Shown: one piece after another, positions 1 to 8,870 of the stretch
How positions within the stretch are numbered: position 1 is the first letter of the stretch
How the letters are laid out: the number at the start of each line of letters is the position of its first letter
Source of the DNA: CADEDH01 sp965216205
GTDB taxonomy: Bacteria; Actinomycetota; Acidimicrobiia; Acidimicrobiales; SZUA-35
Assembly (NCBI GenBank): GCA_965216205.1
Contig: OZ244139.1
Coordinates: 4,092,001-4,156,000, forward strand
Reading direction: 5' to 3'
DNA: 64,000 bases
Translations under genes and position numbers: made by a program
Notes under the pieces: generated by a model
Database searches by the model: none
Told to the model about the DNA's origin: nothing
The model's input: the letters and a program-made list of their open reading frames with translations, nothing else

Positions 1-732
1 CCGGTGACCGCAGCCGGCGTGGCGGCCCAGACACTGGCCGAGGCGCTGGCCGGGATGGCGTTCGTCCAGCTCGTTCGGCCAGGTGCCCCGGTGGTGATGG
101 GGTCGTTCGCCAGCTCGATGTCGATGCAGACCGGTGCCCCCACGTTCGGGACACCGGAACCGGCGGTCGTGCTCTACACCGTGGCCGCGCTGGCCCGGCG
201 GCTCGGGGTGCCGTTCCGGTCGGGCGGGTCCCTGTCGGCGTCGAAGGTGCCTGACGCCCAGGCCGCTTACGAGAGCGCGGCCACCCTCCTTCCCACCGTG
301 ATGGGCGGCGTGAACTTCGTGCTCCACGCGGCGGGCTGGCTCGAGGGTGGCCTCGCGATCGGCTACGAGAAGTTCGTGCTCGACGCCGACCAGCTCGGGA
401 TGATGGAGGTGTTCGCCAAGGGCCTCGATCTGTCGGAGAACGGGCAGGCGCTGTCGGCCATCCTCGACAACGGGCCCGGCCAGCACTTCCTCGGCAGCGA
501 GCACACGCTGGCGAACTTCGAGTCGGCATTCTACCGGTCGCCGGTAGCCGACAACGCCAGCTTCGAGCAGTGGGAGGAGGAGGGCTCGCTGGACGCCGCG
601 ACCCGAGCGAACGCGATCTGGAAGCAGCAGCTGGCCGACTACGAGCCCCCACCGATCGATCCTGCGATCGACGAGGAGCTACAGGAGTACATGGCCCGAC
701 GCAAGGCGGAGATGCCAGACGAGATCGGGTGA
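1..732 (+). CDS. Trimethylamine methyltransferase (MttB)-family protein, 5' end outside window
   Basis: The frame is open from the first base, so only the C-terminal 243 residues are visible. The sequence matches the C-terminal half of the MttB/MtgB family of corrinoid-dependent methyltransferases. It has a glycine-rich segment (SFASSMSMQTGAPTFGTPEP), a conserved GVNFVLHAAGWLEGG stretch, and a typical acidic tail with EYMARRKAEMP. The GTG at position 4 is not a start, because homologous sequence would continue upstream. In the family, members transfer a methyl group from quaternary amines to a cobalamin protein. Whether this copy is the pyrrolysine or the glycine-betaine type cannot be judged, since that residue lies upstream. 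Confidence 0.85.
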   Translation, partial: PVTAAGVAAQTLAEALAGMAFVQLVRPGAPVVMGSFASSMSMQTGAPTFGTPEPAVVLYTVAALARRLGVPFRSGGSLSASKVPDAQAAYESAATLLPTVMGGVNFVLHAAGWLEGGLAIGYEKFVLDADQLGMMEVFAKGLDLSENGQALSAILDNGPGQHFLGSEHTLANFESAFYRSPVADNASFEQWEEEGSLDAATRANAIWKQQLADYEPPPIDPAIDEELQEYMARRKAEMPDEIG

Positions 733-790
733 CCGGGGCCGGGCGCGCCGGGACGCCGTCGATCGTGCCAGAACCGGGGGGCCGAGGCGT

Positions 791-1246
791 TCAGGTGTTC
801 CAGAGCCAGGTGAAGTTGTGCCAGGGGGGCCAGTCGGCACTGGTTTGGTGGGTGGGGGACTGTTCGGGGTGTTGGGGGTGTGGGTGGTGGTGGGTTGTTG
901 TTCGGGTCGGAGCGACAATCCAGCGATGGGCAGCAGCGGCGAAGATCTTGATCCGCCGGGCGGTCGAGGTCGGGATCTTCCCGTACCGGTACACGCCCCG
1001 AGCCACCCTGACCACTCGACCCCTGGCCACTTCCCATCGCAAGGCGTCAGAGATGATCTTCGATTCCCGACCCCCGAGATCGAACCCGTAGCGACCGACG
1101 ATCACCACCATCTCCGCCACCGTCAACGTGTGGTGTCTCGCCAGTTCGTCGACCAGCACGAACCGCAACCCCCGACCCCGTAACGGCAACACCACCCGAG
1201 ATCGCACACTGCTGGCGGTGTTCTCGGTGATCAGTGGGGGGTTCAT
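791..1246 (-). CDS. Small winged-helix-like protein coupled to the HNH gene
   Basis: This is a 151-residue basic protein whose start overlaps the stop of the upstream HNH gene by four bases, implying translational coupling. Residues about 25-90 look like a winged helix, with motifs VLVDELARHH, SKIISDALRWEV and RGRVVRVARGVYRYG. The remainder is a histidine/proline-rich tail. Small proteins of this pattern commonly lie directly after DUF222/HNH genes in actinobacteria, with no function known to me. DNA binding is inferred from the fold-like pattern only. The tail looks unconstrained and the gene may have been extended by loss of an earlier stop. Confidence 0.6.
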   Translation of the reverse strand: MNPPLITENTASSVRSRVVLPLRGRGLRFVLVDELARHHTLTVAEMVVIVGRYGFDLGGRESKIISDALRWEVARGRVVRVARGVYRYGKIPTSTARRIKIFAAAAHRWIVAPTRTTTHHHPHPQHPEQSPTHQTSADWPPWHNFTWLWNT

Positions 1247-2769
1247 GCCGCCACCCCCCGATCATCGGGACCAGTCGTTGGTCGCTGGTGTTTCTGGAGG
1301 TGATGCCACCGGCACAAGGCCTGGGCATTCACGGTGTCGGTCGCCCCGTCGCAGGCCCAGTCGATGATGTGATCGATGTCAGCCCAGGTGGCGGGGAGGT
1401 CACAGGCCGCATGGACACAGGTCCGGTCCCTGACCTGGACCGCCCGCCGCCCCGCCGGGTTGAACAACCGCTGCTGACGACCAAGGTCCACCCGTAGTGA
1501 GTCGGCCCCGATCACACACCGTTGCACCTCACCCTGCAACGCCAACCAGAACCCCTGACCCGGTGGGATCGGGTGACCATCGATCGTCTCGGACCGAAAC
1601 CCAGGGGCGAACACATCCACCTCGGGCCCCGCCCCGGTAGCGAACCGCTCCGCCTCAGCAGTGAACGTGACCCAGTCCATCACCACCACAACCACCGGCC
1701 TACCACCACCAGACCCACCACCGGCGACCGCCCGGGACGCCAACTCCGCCGCCGCCCGAGCCACCAACCGACCCCGAACCGGGTGACACCGCACCCTCGA
1801 CCCCCCACCCACGCCATCAGCCGAGCCGGACGGTCGGCCCGACTCGCTGTCGCCCGCGCCGCCGGCCGGGCCGGGGGGTTCGCCCGAAGCGCTGCTGCCC
1901 GCGCCGCTGGCCGGGTCGCCCACATTGTGGTCGCCTGCTTCCCGAGCCGAGTCGAACTGTTCGCCGCTGTACGCATTGCCGGGCGGGTCAGACGGCGCTA
2001 CCGAATCGCCGACCGCGACCGCTGTCCCCTCGCCGCCATCGGCCTTGTGGTCCTGGTCGGACGCCGCGACCGAGTTGCCGGCCTCAGTCACCTCAGGCCC
2101 GTGGGTGTCGCTGTTGCGTTGGGCCCGCCATGCCTCGTCGGCCAACCGGTTGATCGCCGCTCGGAGTTGTTCGATCTCCGCCGTGGTGCCCCGCAACGTC
2201 AACTCCGATGAACCAGCACCCAACTCGCTCACCGACATCCCATGCTCCTCACGACCCAACCGCTCCTCCAGGCGATCATCGGGATCGACCCGATGCCGCC
2301 ACGACACACACCGCCCCGAGAACGCCGTCACCGACTCCACCCTCGCCGCAGCCACCAACTCCGCCTCGTCCCGCACCAGACACACCCGACGATGCTCCGA
2401 CGCCGACGCTGGCAACAACCGAGCGAACGTCGCCACATGATCGAACGTCACCTCCCCCGCCACCGCCGCCGCCGCCAACACCGGGAACTGGCCGAGCACC
2501 CGCCCACACGACAGGAACCGGCGAGCCGTACCCCGCCCCAAACGACCACCATCACCAGCCAGGAACCCAGCCGGGCTCCGATACCCACCAGCAGTCAACC
2601 CACCGGTGGCATCCAACCCCGCCGTCTCGATCGCGATCAACGTGTTCAACCGCTGCGTGATCGCCACCAACTCAGCCAGATCCCCCGGCTCCCCCGGCTC
2701 ACACCCACCCCCGGCCCCACCCCGTGAATCCAGAGCCGACAACCGCTCCGCCAACACCGCTGTCTCCAT
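1243..2769 (-). CDS. DUF222 / HNH endonuclease (13E12 repeat family)
   Basis: This 508-residue protein has an N-terminal DUF222 helical domain (about residues 1-210) and a glycine/serine/aspartate-rich linker (about 230-340). A C-terminal HNH nuclease motif follows, with CVHAACDLPATWADIDHI, then a short NAQALCRWHHLQKH core. These proteins are multicopy in actinobacteria and are often annotated as 13E12 or REP13E12 proteins. The start at 2769 has a GGGAG ribosome site nine bases upstream. A longer reading to 2877 would run over the divergent phosphotransferase start. Cys and His residues expected for the metal finger are present, so the nuclease could be active. Substrate and role are not known. 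Confidence 0.85.
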   Translation of the reverse strand: METAVLAERLSALDSRGGAGGGCEPGEPGDLAELVAITQRLNTLIAIETAGLDATGGLTAGGYRSPAGFLAGDGGRLGRGTARRFLSCGRVLGQFPVLAAAAVAGEVTFDHVATFARLLPASASEHRRVCLVRDEAELVAAARVESVTAFSGRCVSWRHRVDPDDRLEERLGREEHGMSVSELGAGSSELTLRGTTAEIEQLRAAINRLADEAWRAQRNSDTHGPEVTEAGNSVAASDQDHKADGGEGTAVAVGDSVAPSDPPGNAYSGEQFDSAREAGDHNVGDPASGAGSSASGEPPGPAGGAGDSESGRPSGSADGVGGGSRVRCHPVRGRLVARAAAELASRAVAGGGSGGGRPVVVVVMDWVTFTAEAERFATGAGPEVDVFAPGFRSETIDGHPIPPGQGFWLALQGEVQRCVIGADSLRVDLGRQQRLFNPAGRRAVQVRDRTCVHAACDLPATWADIDHIIDWACDGATDTVNAQALCRWHHLQKHQRPTTGPDDRGVAA

Positions 2770-2857
2770 GTCGCCATTCTCCCAGAGGGGTATGACAGTC
2801 AAGGTCGAGCGAGTGCCGTCTCGCCCCGATGCAGGCCACGATTCGGACACTGGTCCG

Positions 2858-2863
2858 TAGCGT
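2858..2863 (+). promoter_or_regulatory. -10 box for a probable leaderless transcript
   Basis: TAGCGT fits TANNNT and ends six bases before the GTG start of the downstream phosphotransferase gene. That places transcription initiation at or next to the start codon. No ribosome-binding sequence is visible. Confidence 0.45.
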
Positions 2864-2869
2864 TGCATC

Positions 2870-3886
2870 GTGTTCACCCGCCCTCCTGATCTCTCCGACG
2901 ACGCCGTGGCCGAGGCGTTTCGGGATGGTTGGGGGATACAGGCCGATTCGATCGGCTACGCCCCGGTTGGCTTCGGCAGCCACCACTGGCGGGCCACCGC
3001 TAACTCGGGTCGATGGTTCATCACCGTCGACGACCTCGACACGCGCCTCCTCGATCGGACCGACTCCCGCTCGGCGGCACGAGACCGGTTGACGGCCGCG
3101 CTCTCCACGGCGCTCAGCCTGCAGTCGAGCGGCCACGAGTTCGTCGTCGGGCCGACACCGAGCGCATCCGGCCAGGTCGTTCACTCGATCGACGACCGCT
3201 ACACCATCGCCGTCCACCCCCACGTCGTTGGCGTGTCAGGCCAGTTCGGGCCGTTCGACGATCGCGAGGAACGGCTCGCCGTCGTCGACCTGCTGGTGCG
3301 GCTCCACGGCACCCTTCACGACGCCGACATCGTCATCCCGGCGAGGACCGACGACCATGCGATTCCCGGTCGGGGCCAACTGCTCGACGCCGTGGTCGAG
3401 GTGTCCGAATCGTCCGAGCCGTGGTCGACGGGTCCCTTTGCCCAACCCGTCTCCGAGTTGCTCCGCCGCCATCACGGCCCCTTGCAGCGGGCGCTCGCCG
3501 CCTATGACGAACTCGTCCTGGCGGTACAGGCCGCGAGCGGGTCACTGGTCATCACCCATGGTGAGCCACATCGGGGCAACGTGATCGTCGCTCCCCGCGG
3601 GCCGCTACTCGTCGATTGGGACACGACATTGCTCGCCCCGCCCGAGCGCGACCTGTGGAATCTGATCAGCGAAGATCCCCGCGTTCGAAGCCACTACGAG
3701 CGGGCATCCGGTCGAGGACTGCACGACGATGCGCTCCGCCTCTACCGCCTCTGGTGGGACCTGTGCGAGGTCGCCCTCTTCGTGGACGACCTGCGTCGAC
3801 CTCATGACGACACCGTCGACACACGGACTGCTTGGCAGGGACTCCAGCGCCACCTCGACCCAGCTCGCTGGGCAGACCTCGTCTGA
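2870..3886 (+). CDS. Aminoglycoside-phosphotransferase-fold kinase
   Basis: This 338-residue protein has the APH/choline kinase fold. The catalytic loop is HGEPHRGN at about residue 230, and the metal-binding aspartate sits in LVDWDTTLLAPPERDLW at about residue 249. The N-terminal lobe has YAPVGFGSHHWRATA in place of a strict glycine loop. The pattern resembles spectinomycin/hygromycin phosphotransferase-like proteins, but the substrate could equally be a small metabolite. The GTG start is preceded by a -10-like TAGCGT and no Shine-Dalgarno. It is divergent from the HNH gene. Resistance cannot be claimed from the sequence. Confidence 0.8.
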   Translation: MFTRPPDLSDDAVAEAFRDGWGIQADSIGYAPVGFGSHHWRATANSGRWFITVDDLDTRLLDRTDSRSAARDRLTAALSTALSLQSSGHEFVVGPTPSASGQVVHSIDDRYTIAVHPHVVGVSGQFGPFDDREERLAVVDLLVRLHGTLHDADIVIPARTDDHAIPGRGQLLDAVVEVSESSEPWSTGPFAQPVSELLRRHHGPLQRALAAYDELVLAVQAASGSLVITHGEPHRGNVIVAPRGPLLVDWDTTLLAPPERDLWNLISEDPRVRSHYERASGRGLHDDALRLYRLWWDLCEVALFVDDLRRPHDDTVDTRTAWQGLQRHLDPARWADLV

Positions 3887-4040
3887 TCGGGCCACGACAT
3901 CGCTCATCGAATCAGTGTCGGCATGCCGACGGCGAGCCTGGCGAAACCCACGGCTCCCCGGGCGGAGCGGTGGCCCGCAGGTCTTCGCAGCTGCGGCCGG
4001 TAGGTTTGCCGTCGATCACATCCGTTGGAGAGGGGCGAGG

Positions 4041-5438
4041 ATGGCCGAAGTCGTGGTGATAGGAGCCGGCATCGGCGGGAGTGCCGCGGCGCTCCTCCTC
4101 GCCCGCGACGGACATTCGGTGACCGTGCTCGATCGCGACCCCGGACCGGTGCCGGAGAACGTCGATGCCGCCTGGGAGTCGTGGGGACGGCGGGGGGTGA
4201 GCCAGTTCCGCATGGCCCACCTGCTGCTCCAGCGCGGCGCGTCCGTCCTGACCGAGCAACTCCCCGACGTGCTCCCCCGCCTCGAGGAGGTGGGCGGTCT
4301 CCGCTTCAACCAGGTTCGCACCTACTTCGAGGACGCCCCTCTCGAGCCAGAGGACGAACGGTTCGAGACCGTGACCGGAAGGCGTACGACGATCGAGTGG
4401 GTGCTGGCGACGATCCTGGGTGTCGAGCCTCGGGTGACGGTCCGGCGGGGATGTGCCGTCCGGGAACTCGTGCCCGGGTCACCGGCGATCGGCGGAATCC
4501 CTCACGTCGCTGGCGTGAGGCTGGACGATGGCGAGGGGATCGTGGCCGACGTCGTGATCGATGCCACCGGTCGGAACTCGCCAACGATGCGCTGGCTGAC
4601 CGAACTCGGCGGCCCGCTCCCCACCGAGACCAGCGAGGACAGCGGGTTCGCCTACTACGGGCGGTTCTTCCGGTCGTCCGACGGATCGGTCCCCGATTTC
4701 CTGACCTCCTCTCTCACGCCGTTCGGGAGCATGTCGATCCTCACCATCCCGTCTGACAACGGCACGTGGTCGACCACGCTCTACGCCTCCTCGGACGACA
4801 AGCCGTTGCGCCGTTTCCGCGACCCCGCCGTGTTCGACGCGGTGGTACGCGCCTGCCCACTTCACGCCCACTGGGTCGACGGGGAACCGATCAGCGACAT
4901 CGAGTCCATGGTGGGCATCGCCGACCGCACCCGCTCGTTCCTCCGGGATGGCGAACCGGTCGTGACGGGGCTACTCCCGATCGGCGACGCCGTTGCCTGC
5001 ACCAACCCGTCGATCGGCCGTGGCATGTCGTTCGCCCTGATGCATGCACGGCTGATGCGTGACGTCGTTCGAGACCATCTCGACGATCCCCACCGGTTAA
5101 CGCTCGAGTTCGGCCGCCGCACCGCCGCCGAGCTGATGCCCTGGCACGAGGAGACCCGACAGATCGACCGGGCACGGGTGGCGGAGATGCGGGCCATCGC
5201 CGCCGGCGAGGAGTCCGACCCGACGCCTCAACAACAGGTGATCAGCGCCGTCGCTGCCGCGGCCCGAGTCGACCTCACGGTGGCCCGTGCCATGTCCGAG
5301 GTGTCCGGTTGTCTGACACCGGTCGACGAGGTCTTCGGTCGTGAGGGGTTCATCGAGCATGCCTTGAGCGTCGCCGCGACCGCACCCGATCCACCCGCCG
5401 GGCCCGACCGTGCCCAGCTCCTCGCGATCGTGAGCTGA
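4041..5438 (+). CDS. FAD-dependent oxidoreductase (monooxygenase/reductase fold), paralogue 1
   Basis: This 465-residue flavoprotein has a Rossmann dinucleotide motif at its N-terminus (VVIGAGIGGS, glycines 8, 10 and 13) followed by VLDRDPGP at the end of the second strand. It also has an internal DATGRNSP motif and the FAD-ribityl motif GDAVACTNPSIGRGMSF at about residue 314. This layout belongs to the PHBH/geranylgeranyl-reductase/halogenase superfamily. The start at 4041 follows a GAGAGGGGCGAGG purine-rich site; upstream in-frame codons show no conservation. A second copy with nearly identical domain order lies at 62612. The substrate is unknown. No transmembrane segment is evident. Confidence 0.85.
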   Translation: MAEVVVIGAGIGGSAAALLLARDGHSVTVLDRDPGPVPENVDAAWESWGRRGVSQFRMAHLLLQRGASVLTEQLPDVLPRLEEVGGLRFNQVRTYFEDAPLEPEDERFETVTGRRTTIEWVLATILGVEPRVTVRRGCAVRELVPGSPAIGGIPHVAGVRLDDGEGIVADVVIDATGRNSPTMRWLTELGGPLPTETSEDSGFAYYGRFFRSSDGSVPDFLTSSLTPFGSMSILTIPSDNGTWSTTLYASSDDKPLRRFRDPAVFDAVVRACPLHAHWVDGEPISDIESMVGIADRTRSFLRDGEPVVTGLLPIGDAVACTNPSIGRGMSFALMHARLMRDVVRDHLDDPHRLTLEFGRRTAAELMPWHEETRQIDRARVAEMRAIAAGEESDPTPQQQVISAVAAAARVDLTVARAMSEVSGCLTPVDEVFGREGFIEHALSVAATAPDPPAGPDRAQLLAIVS

Positions 5439-5471
5439 CGCCCACGCCCAAGGCGTCCAGAAAGCTGTGTG

Positions 5472-5828
5472 TCACCCGTCGTCGACGGCGGCCTCCACCA
5501 TGATCTCGACCTTGATCTCCGGCCGGGCCATCTTGGCTTCCACCGTGGCCCGGGCAGGCGCAGTCCCCTCGGCCACCCAGTCGGTCCACACCTCGTTCAT
5601 GTCGGCCCAGGTGTCGATGTCGCTCAGCCAGATGTTGGCCTTCAAGAGCTTCGACTTGTCGGTGCCGACGGCGGCCAACAGCTCGTCGATCCGCGTCAGG
5701 ATCGACGAGGTCTGCCCCTTGACGTCGGCGCCGAGGTCACTGGCCACCAGCCCCGAGAGGTAGGCCACGCCACGATGGACGACGGCTTGGCTCATCAACG
5801 GTCCGGGTTCGATGCGCTCGATGGTCAT
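5472..5828 (-). CDS. RidA/YjgF-family protein
   Basis: This 118-residue single-domain protein has the RidA signature: SGLVASD, a central GQTSSILTRIDELL helix and the C-terminal ARATVEAKMARPEIKVEI segment containing the conserved arginine that binds carboxylate substrates. RidA proteins hydrolyse reactive enamine/imine intermediates such as 2-aminoacrylate. The start is set by the length of the family; the frame continues upstream but without similarity. It is divergent from the next kinase-like gene and convergent with the FAD oxidoreductase, so it is probably monocistronic. Confidence 0.88.
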   Translation of the reverse strand: MTIERIEPGPLMSQAVVHRGVAYLSGLVASDLGADVKGQTSSILTRIDELLAAVGTDKSKLLKANIWLSDIDTWADMNEVWTDWVAEGTAPARATVEAKMARPEIKVEIMVEAAVDDG

Positions 5829-5909
5829 GGCCACAGACTCGACCACGTTCGGGGGTCCCGTCGAGTCCCAACACGGACGAGAGCGCGTTCGTATGGGACG
5901 ATCATCACC

Positions 5910-6647
5910 GTGACGGAGGTCGAGGTCGTTCTCGCCAACAACGATCGGGTGACCGTCCGCGTCGGAGATGCGTTCTACAAGCTCGACGCCGATCTCGAGC
6001 GGAGTCGCCGCGAGGTCGAGGCGATTCGGCGAGCGCCGGTGCCAACGCCTGAGATCCTGTGGTACGAGCCGCCCGTGCTCGCCCTCGCTGCGCTGCCAGG
6101 ACAGACCCTTGGCGAACCGGGCCGGGCATCGACGGCGACGCGGGAGGCCTGGGCTGCGGTGGGAGCTGTCATCCGGACGTTGCACGAATCGCCGCTACCG
6201 GCTCGAACCGGTCCGACGAGCGACGACCTCGGAGCCCGGCTGCGCGACGAGTGCCGCTGGCTCATCAGCAACGACGTCCTGCCGGTCGAGATCGTCGAGC
6301 GCAACCGACGTGTCGCCGAGGGCGTGTTGGGTCCCTTCACACCGACCCTCATCCATGGCGATCTCCACCTCAAGCATGTCTTCGTCGACGGCGACGACGT
6401 CTCGGGCATCATCGACTGGTCGGAGGTGCGACAGGGCGACCCGCTGTTCGACATCGCCTCCCTGACACTCGGCAGCGAAGACTGGCTCGACGACTTCCTC
6501 ACCGGCTACGGACGAACGGTCGAACGCGACCGAGTGCGGGCCTGGTGGGCGTGGCGGTGTCTGGTCGTCGTTCGTTGGCTCGTCGAGAACGGCTATGGAC
6601 CGCCCGACGACTATCCCGAGGTCGCGGTGCTCCGCTCGCTCGCTTGA
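5910..6647 (+). CDS. Phosphotransferase (APH-fold) protein, short form
   Basis: This 245-residue APH-fold protein begins at a GTG. It carries the catalytic loop LIHGDLHLKHVF at about residues 147-158 and the DFG-equivalent IIDWSEVRQGDPLFDIA at about residue 168. The family ATP-lobe is short: DRVTVRVGDAFYKLDAD supplies the lysine. The C-terminal WWAWRCLVVVRWLVE helix is typical. It shares fold, but little detailed sequence, with the phosphotransferase at 2870. The substrate is not predictable. An upstream in-frame extension exists but runs antisense through ridA and is rejected. Confidence 0.78.
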   Translation: MTEVEVVLANNDRVTVRVGDAFYKLDADLERSRREVEAIRRAPVPTPEILWYEPPVLALAALPGQTLGEPGRASTATREAWAAVGAVIRTLHESPLPARTGPTSDDLGARLRDECRWLISNDVLPVEIVERNRRVAEGVLGPFTPTLIHGDLHLKHVFVDGDDVSGIIDWSEVRQGDPLFDIASLTLGSEDWLDDFLTGYGRTVERDRVRAWWAWRCLVVVRWLVENGYGPPDDYPEVAVLRSLA

Positions 6648-6693
6648 ACGCGACCTCGCATCCTCAGCGCTTGGCGAGAACCCGGCCCGAAGG

Positions 6694-6975
6694 TCATCCC
6701 GGTCCGCTTCGAGGGCGCGAGCGCAGAACACAGAACTCGTTGCCCTCCGGGTCGGCCATGACCACCCAGGTGGTGTCGTCCTGTCCCACGTCGATGCGAC
6801 GGGCGCCGAGCGCCTCCAGTCGCCTCACCTCAGCACGCTGATCGTCCGGGCGAAGATCGAAATGCACTCGGTTCTTGGTCGTCTTCGTCGTGTCCGACGG
6901 CAGCAGGCCCAACCTTCGCCCGGAGCCATCGACCGCCTCATGGATGGAAAGACCTCGTCCGTCGCGGCGAGTCAC
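6694..6975 (-). pseudogene. Truncated VOC/glyoxalase-like gene, C-terminal part only
   Basis: The 93-residue frame corresponds to the second half of a glyoxalase-like (VOC, Glyoxalase_6) protein: NRVHFDLRPDD, VRRLEALGARRIDVGQ and MADPEGNEFCVL. A normal member is about 115-125 residues with an N-terminal beta-alpha-beta module, which is missing here. The GTG that opens the frame overlaps the stop of the YjbR-like gene by four bases, so it can still be translated. I read it as a decayed copy whose 5' end was replaced or deleted. A shortened functional domain is possible but unlikely. Confidence 0.6.
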
Positions 6976-7409
6976 TCAGGCCCGTGCTCGGACAGGTACG
7001 TGCGGGCGACCTGATCGGGGGCACAGGCCAACCAGGCGTCGACGATCGCTTCGCGTAGGACATCTGGGTCGACCACGTCGAGCTGGATCAGGACCGCCGG
7101 GTAGCTGTCGAAGTGCTCGATGGTGAAGACTCCATCGTTTCCAGCCTGCAGGACAGCAGCCTTCTCCGAGAGATCGTCAACGGCGACGGCCAGGATCGGG
7201 CCCCCGGGAACGGGTTCGTCACCGAAGCGTCTGATGTCGGCCTTGGTGAACGGTCGCTCCCATGCGAAGCCCTTGTCGTGCACGAACCAGGTCGGTCGGC
7301 CGTAACGACGGCCTTCGACGACGTCGGGTAACGCCGTGATCAGATCCTTCGCGTCGTCCAACGAGGGCACGGGGCCACCGTAGTGGCGCCCGACCGCCGT
7401 GGCCGGCAT
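6972..7409 (-). CDS. MmcQ/YjbR-family DNA-binding-like protein
   Basis: This protein of about 145 residues has the YjbR fold (CyaY-like): the LPDVVEGRRYGRPTWFVHDKGFAW core and later FTIEHFDSYPAVLIQLDVVD and LREAIVDAWLACAP. The family is common in actinobacteria and the molecular role is unproved; some members bind DNA. The ATG at 7409 has AGGGA seven bases upstream. A GTG at 7370 immediately before PSLDDAKD is an alternative start. The stop overlaps the truncated VOC frame. Confidence 0.78.
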   Translation of the reverse strand: MPATAVGRHYGGPVPSLDDAKDLITALPDVVEGRRYGRPTWFVHDKGFAWERPFTKADIRRFGDEPVPGGPILAVAVDDLSEKAAVLQAGNDGVFTIEHFDSYPAVLIQLDVVDPDVLREAIVDAWLACAPDQVARTYLSEHGPE

Positions 7410-7463
7410 CCATGATCCCTGCACAGCGATTCAACGTGGTCGGCGACGATGATCGGTGGCGGC

Positions 7464-7820
7464 TCAGTACTGTACGCGGAAGCTCCCGATGATGGTGATG
7501 GCGTTGTCGTCAGGGTCTTTGAGCGAGCAGAGCTTGACGCCCTTGTTGGCAGTGATGATGCCGTCGGTGGCAATACTGCGGGCGTGCAGGTCGGCGCAGT
7601 GCTGCTCGAGATCGTCGACGGCGAAGTTGACCATGCTGGTGCCTGCTCGCTCCGGATCGTGGAAGACCTGGAGCCAGCCGGTGTCGGTGATGCGCCACTC
7701 GGCGAGGTCGCCGGGCATGGGCACGTTGGTGGCGGGCGTGTCGAAGAGGCGTTGGTACCAGTCGTGGCTGGCGTCGAAGTCGCTGACGGCGACAACGGCG
7801 AGGACATGGTCGATGGTCAT
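7464..7820 (-). CDS. VOC-family (glyoxalase/bleomycin-resistance-like) protein
   Basis: This complete 118-residue VOC protein has paired beta-alpha-beta-beta-beta modules: VLAVVAVSDFDASHDWYQRL at the start and CSLKDPDDNAITIIGSF at the end. Metal-site residues are expected at H5 and near the C-terminus. Such proteins bind or isomerise small thiol adducts or sequester antibiotics. It is divergently arranged with the HxlR regulator at 8010 across a perfect palindrome, so regulation by that protein is likely. The ATG at 7820 fits the family N-terminus. Confidence 0.85.
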   Translation of the reverse strand: MTIDHVLAVVAVSDFDASHDWYQRLFDTPATNVPMPGDLAEWRITDTGWLQVFHDPERAGTSMVNFAVDDLEQHCADLHARSIATDGIITANKGVKLCSLKDPDDNAITIIGSFRVQY

Positions 7821-7960
7821 GCTCGATGCTCTTTTCCGGTTGTCGGGTCGTTGCGCCAGAGAAGGTGGTGGTCGGCCCACGGACCGCGCTGTGGGCCGAA
7901 CTTGTTGCGGCCCATGATCTCTGTGCCGACCCACGCGCACCTCCCTGCTCTGGGTTGACC

Positions 7961-7977
7961 GATTGCGAATTGCAATC
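7961..7977. promoter_or_regulatory. Perfect palindrome between VOC and HxlR genes (candidate HxlR operator)
   Basis: GATTGC-GAATT-GCAATC is a perfect 6-bp inverted repeat with a 5-bp, mostly palindromic centre. It lies in the 189-bp divergent intergenic region, 33 bp before the HxlR start. Its symmetry suits a dimeric winged-helix regulator. Confidence 0.55.
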
Positions 7978-7997
7978 AGTCCACGACGGACTCTAAC

Positions 7998-8003
7998 TAC
8001 ACT
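7998..8003 (+). promoter_or_regulatory. -10 box for leaderless HxlR transcript
   Basis: TACACT lies six bases before the ATG at 8010. There is no ribosome-binding site, which fits a leaderless mRNA. Confidence 0.5.
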
Positions 8004-8009
8004 GCTTTC

Positions 8010-8531
8010 ATGGCGCAACCGGTCGAGCATGAAGCGTTGACAGTCCCCGACGGCCGATCGGGCTGTCCGATCAACATGACCATGGAGCTCCTCGGCGACC
8101 GCTGGAGCCTCGTCGTGCTCCGCGATGTGATGTTCGGCGGGCGCACGAGGTTCCGTGAACTTCTCAGCAGTTCCCTCGAGGGCATCGCAAGCAATGTGCT
8201 CGCCTCTCGCCTTGCGAAGCTCACCGACGCCGGGCTCCTGAGCCGCCATCCGGTTCCCGGTCACCGTCAGAAGATCGACTACTTCCTCACGGAAGCTGCG
8301 ATCGAGCTCGTTCCCCTGATCGTTCAGCTCGGTGCGTGGGGTGCACGTTGGCTCCCCACCACACCGGAGCTGACCAGCCGCGCCCAACTACTCGCCGACG
8401 GCGGACCCGACCTGGCCGATCGCTTCATGGACGAACTACGGAGCATCCACCTCGACCGCCAGCCACCACCAGACGACGGCGTCCTCGCCGAACTCGACGC
8501 CGCCTACCACGACGCCCTGGCACAGACGTGA
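8010..8531 (+). CDS. HxlR-family winged-helix transcriptional regulator
   Basis: This 173-residue regulator opens with the hallmark cysteine motif SGCPINMTMELLGDRWSLVVLRD. A winged helix follows: FRELLSSSLEGIASNVLASRL, then GLLSRHPVPGHRQKIDYFLT. HxlR proteins usually sense electrophiles or aldehydes through the N-terminal cysteine, here Cys19. The divergent VOC gene is the obvious target. The C-terminal helix (DRFMDELRSIHLDRQ) is a dimerisation extension. The short distance from the -10-like box to the ATG suggests leaderless translation. Confidence 0.88.
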   Translation: MAQPVEHEALTVPDGRSGCPINMTMELLGDRWSLVVLRDVMFGGRTRFRELLSSSLEGIASNVLASRLAKLTDAGLLSRHPVPGHRQKIDYFLTEAAIELVPLIVQLGAWGARWLPTTPELTSRAQLLADGGPDLADRFMDELRSIHLDRQPPPDDGVLAELDAAYHDALAQT

Positions 8532-8688
8532 CGACGCGCCTCGAGCGCTCACGTCGACCGGGATGCCCTACGAGCTCGACCACACAGCAAGACGCTGAAG
8601 CTCGCTCGTTCAGGAGCGCGATCTCGGCACCGACGAGCGGGCCGGTCGGTCGTGGCCAAGTCGCCAGCGGCCGCTCGGTATCATCACT

Positions 8689-8721
8689 CCAGAATCCGAT
8701 GGCCGCGCTCGGGTGCCGGCG
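8689..8721 (+). repeat. Dispersed hairpin repeat R1, copy 1
   Basis: This copy shares AGAATC..GAT.. and CCGCGCTCGGGTGCCGGCG with the copies at 23693 and 33156. It lies in a 496-bp gene-free stretch (8532-9027). Apart from this copy and repeat R2 I see no gene in that stretch. Confidence 0.5.
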
Positions 8722-8870
8722 TGAGAATTCGGGGCATGCTTCGAGTTCTCCGCTTTGGCCGCCCGCGCTCGCTGCCGGGTGGTGATGTCGGCGCACTCCT
8801 CGCATACCGAATCGGGTACCACTCCGGCTCGCATCAACCAGCCGAAGACGGTGCAGCCCATGACTCCCCC

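Noticed and set aside
3729..4040. Upstream extension of FAD oxidoreductase 1
   Set aside because: The extra residues overlap the phosphotransferase gene end and are unlike the paralogue, which starts at the same point as the ATG at 4041.
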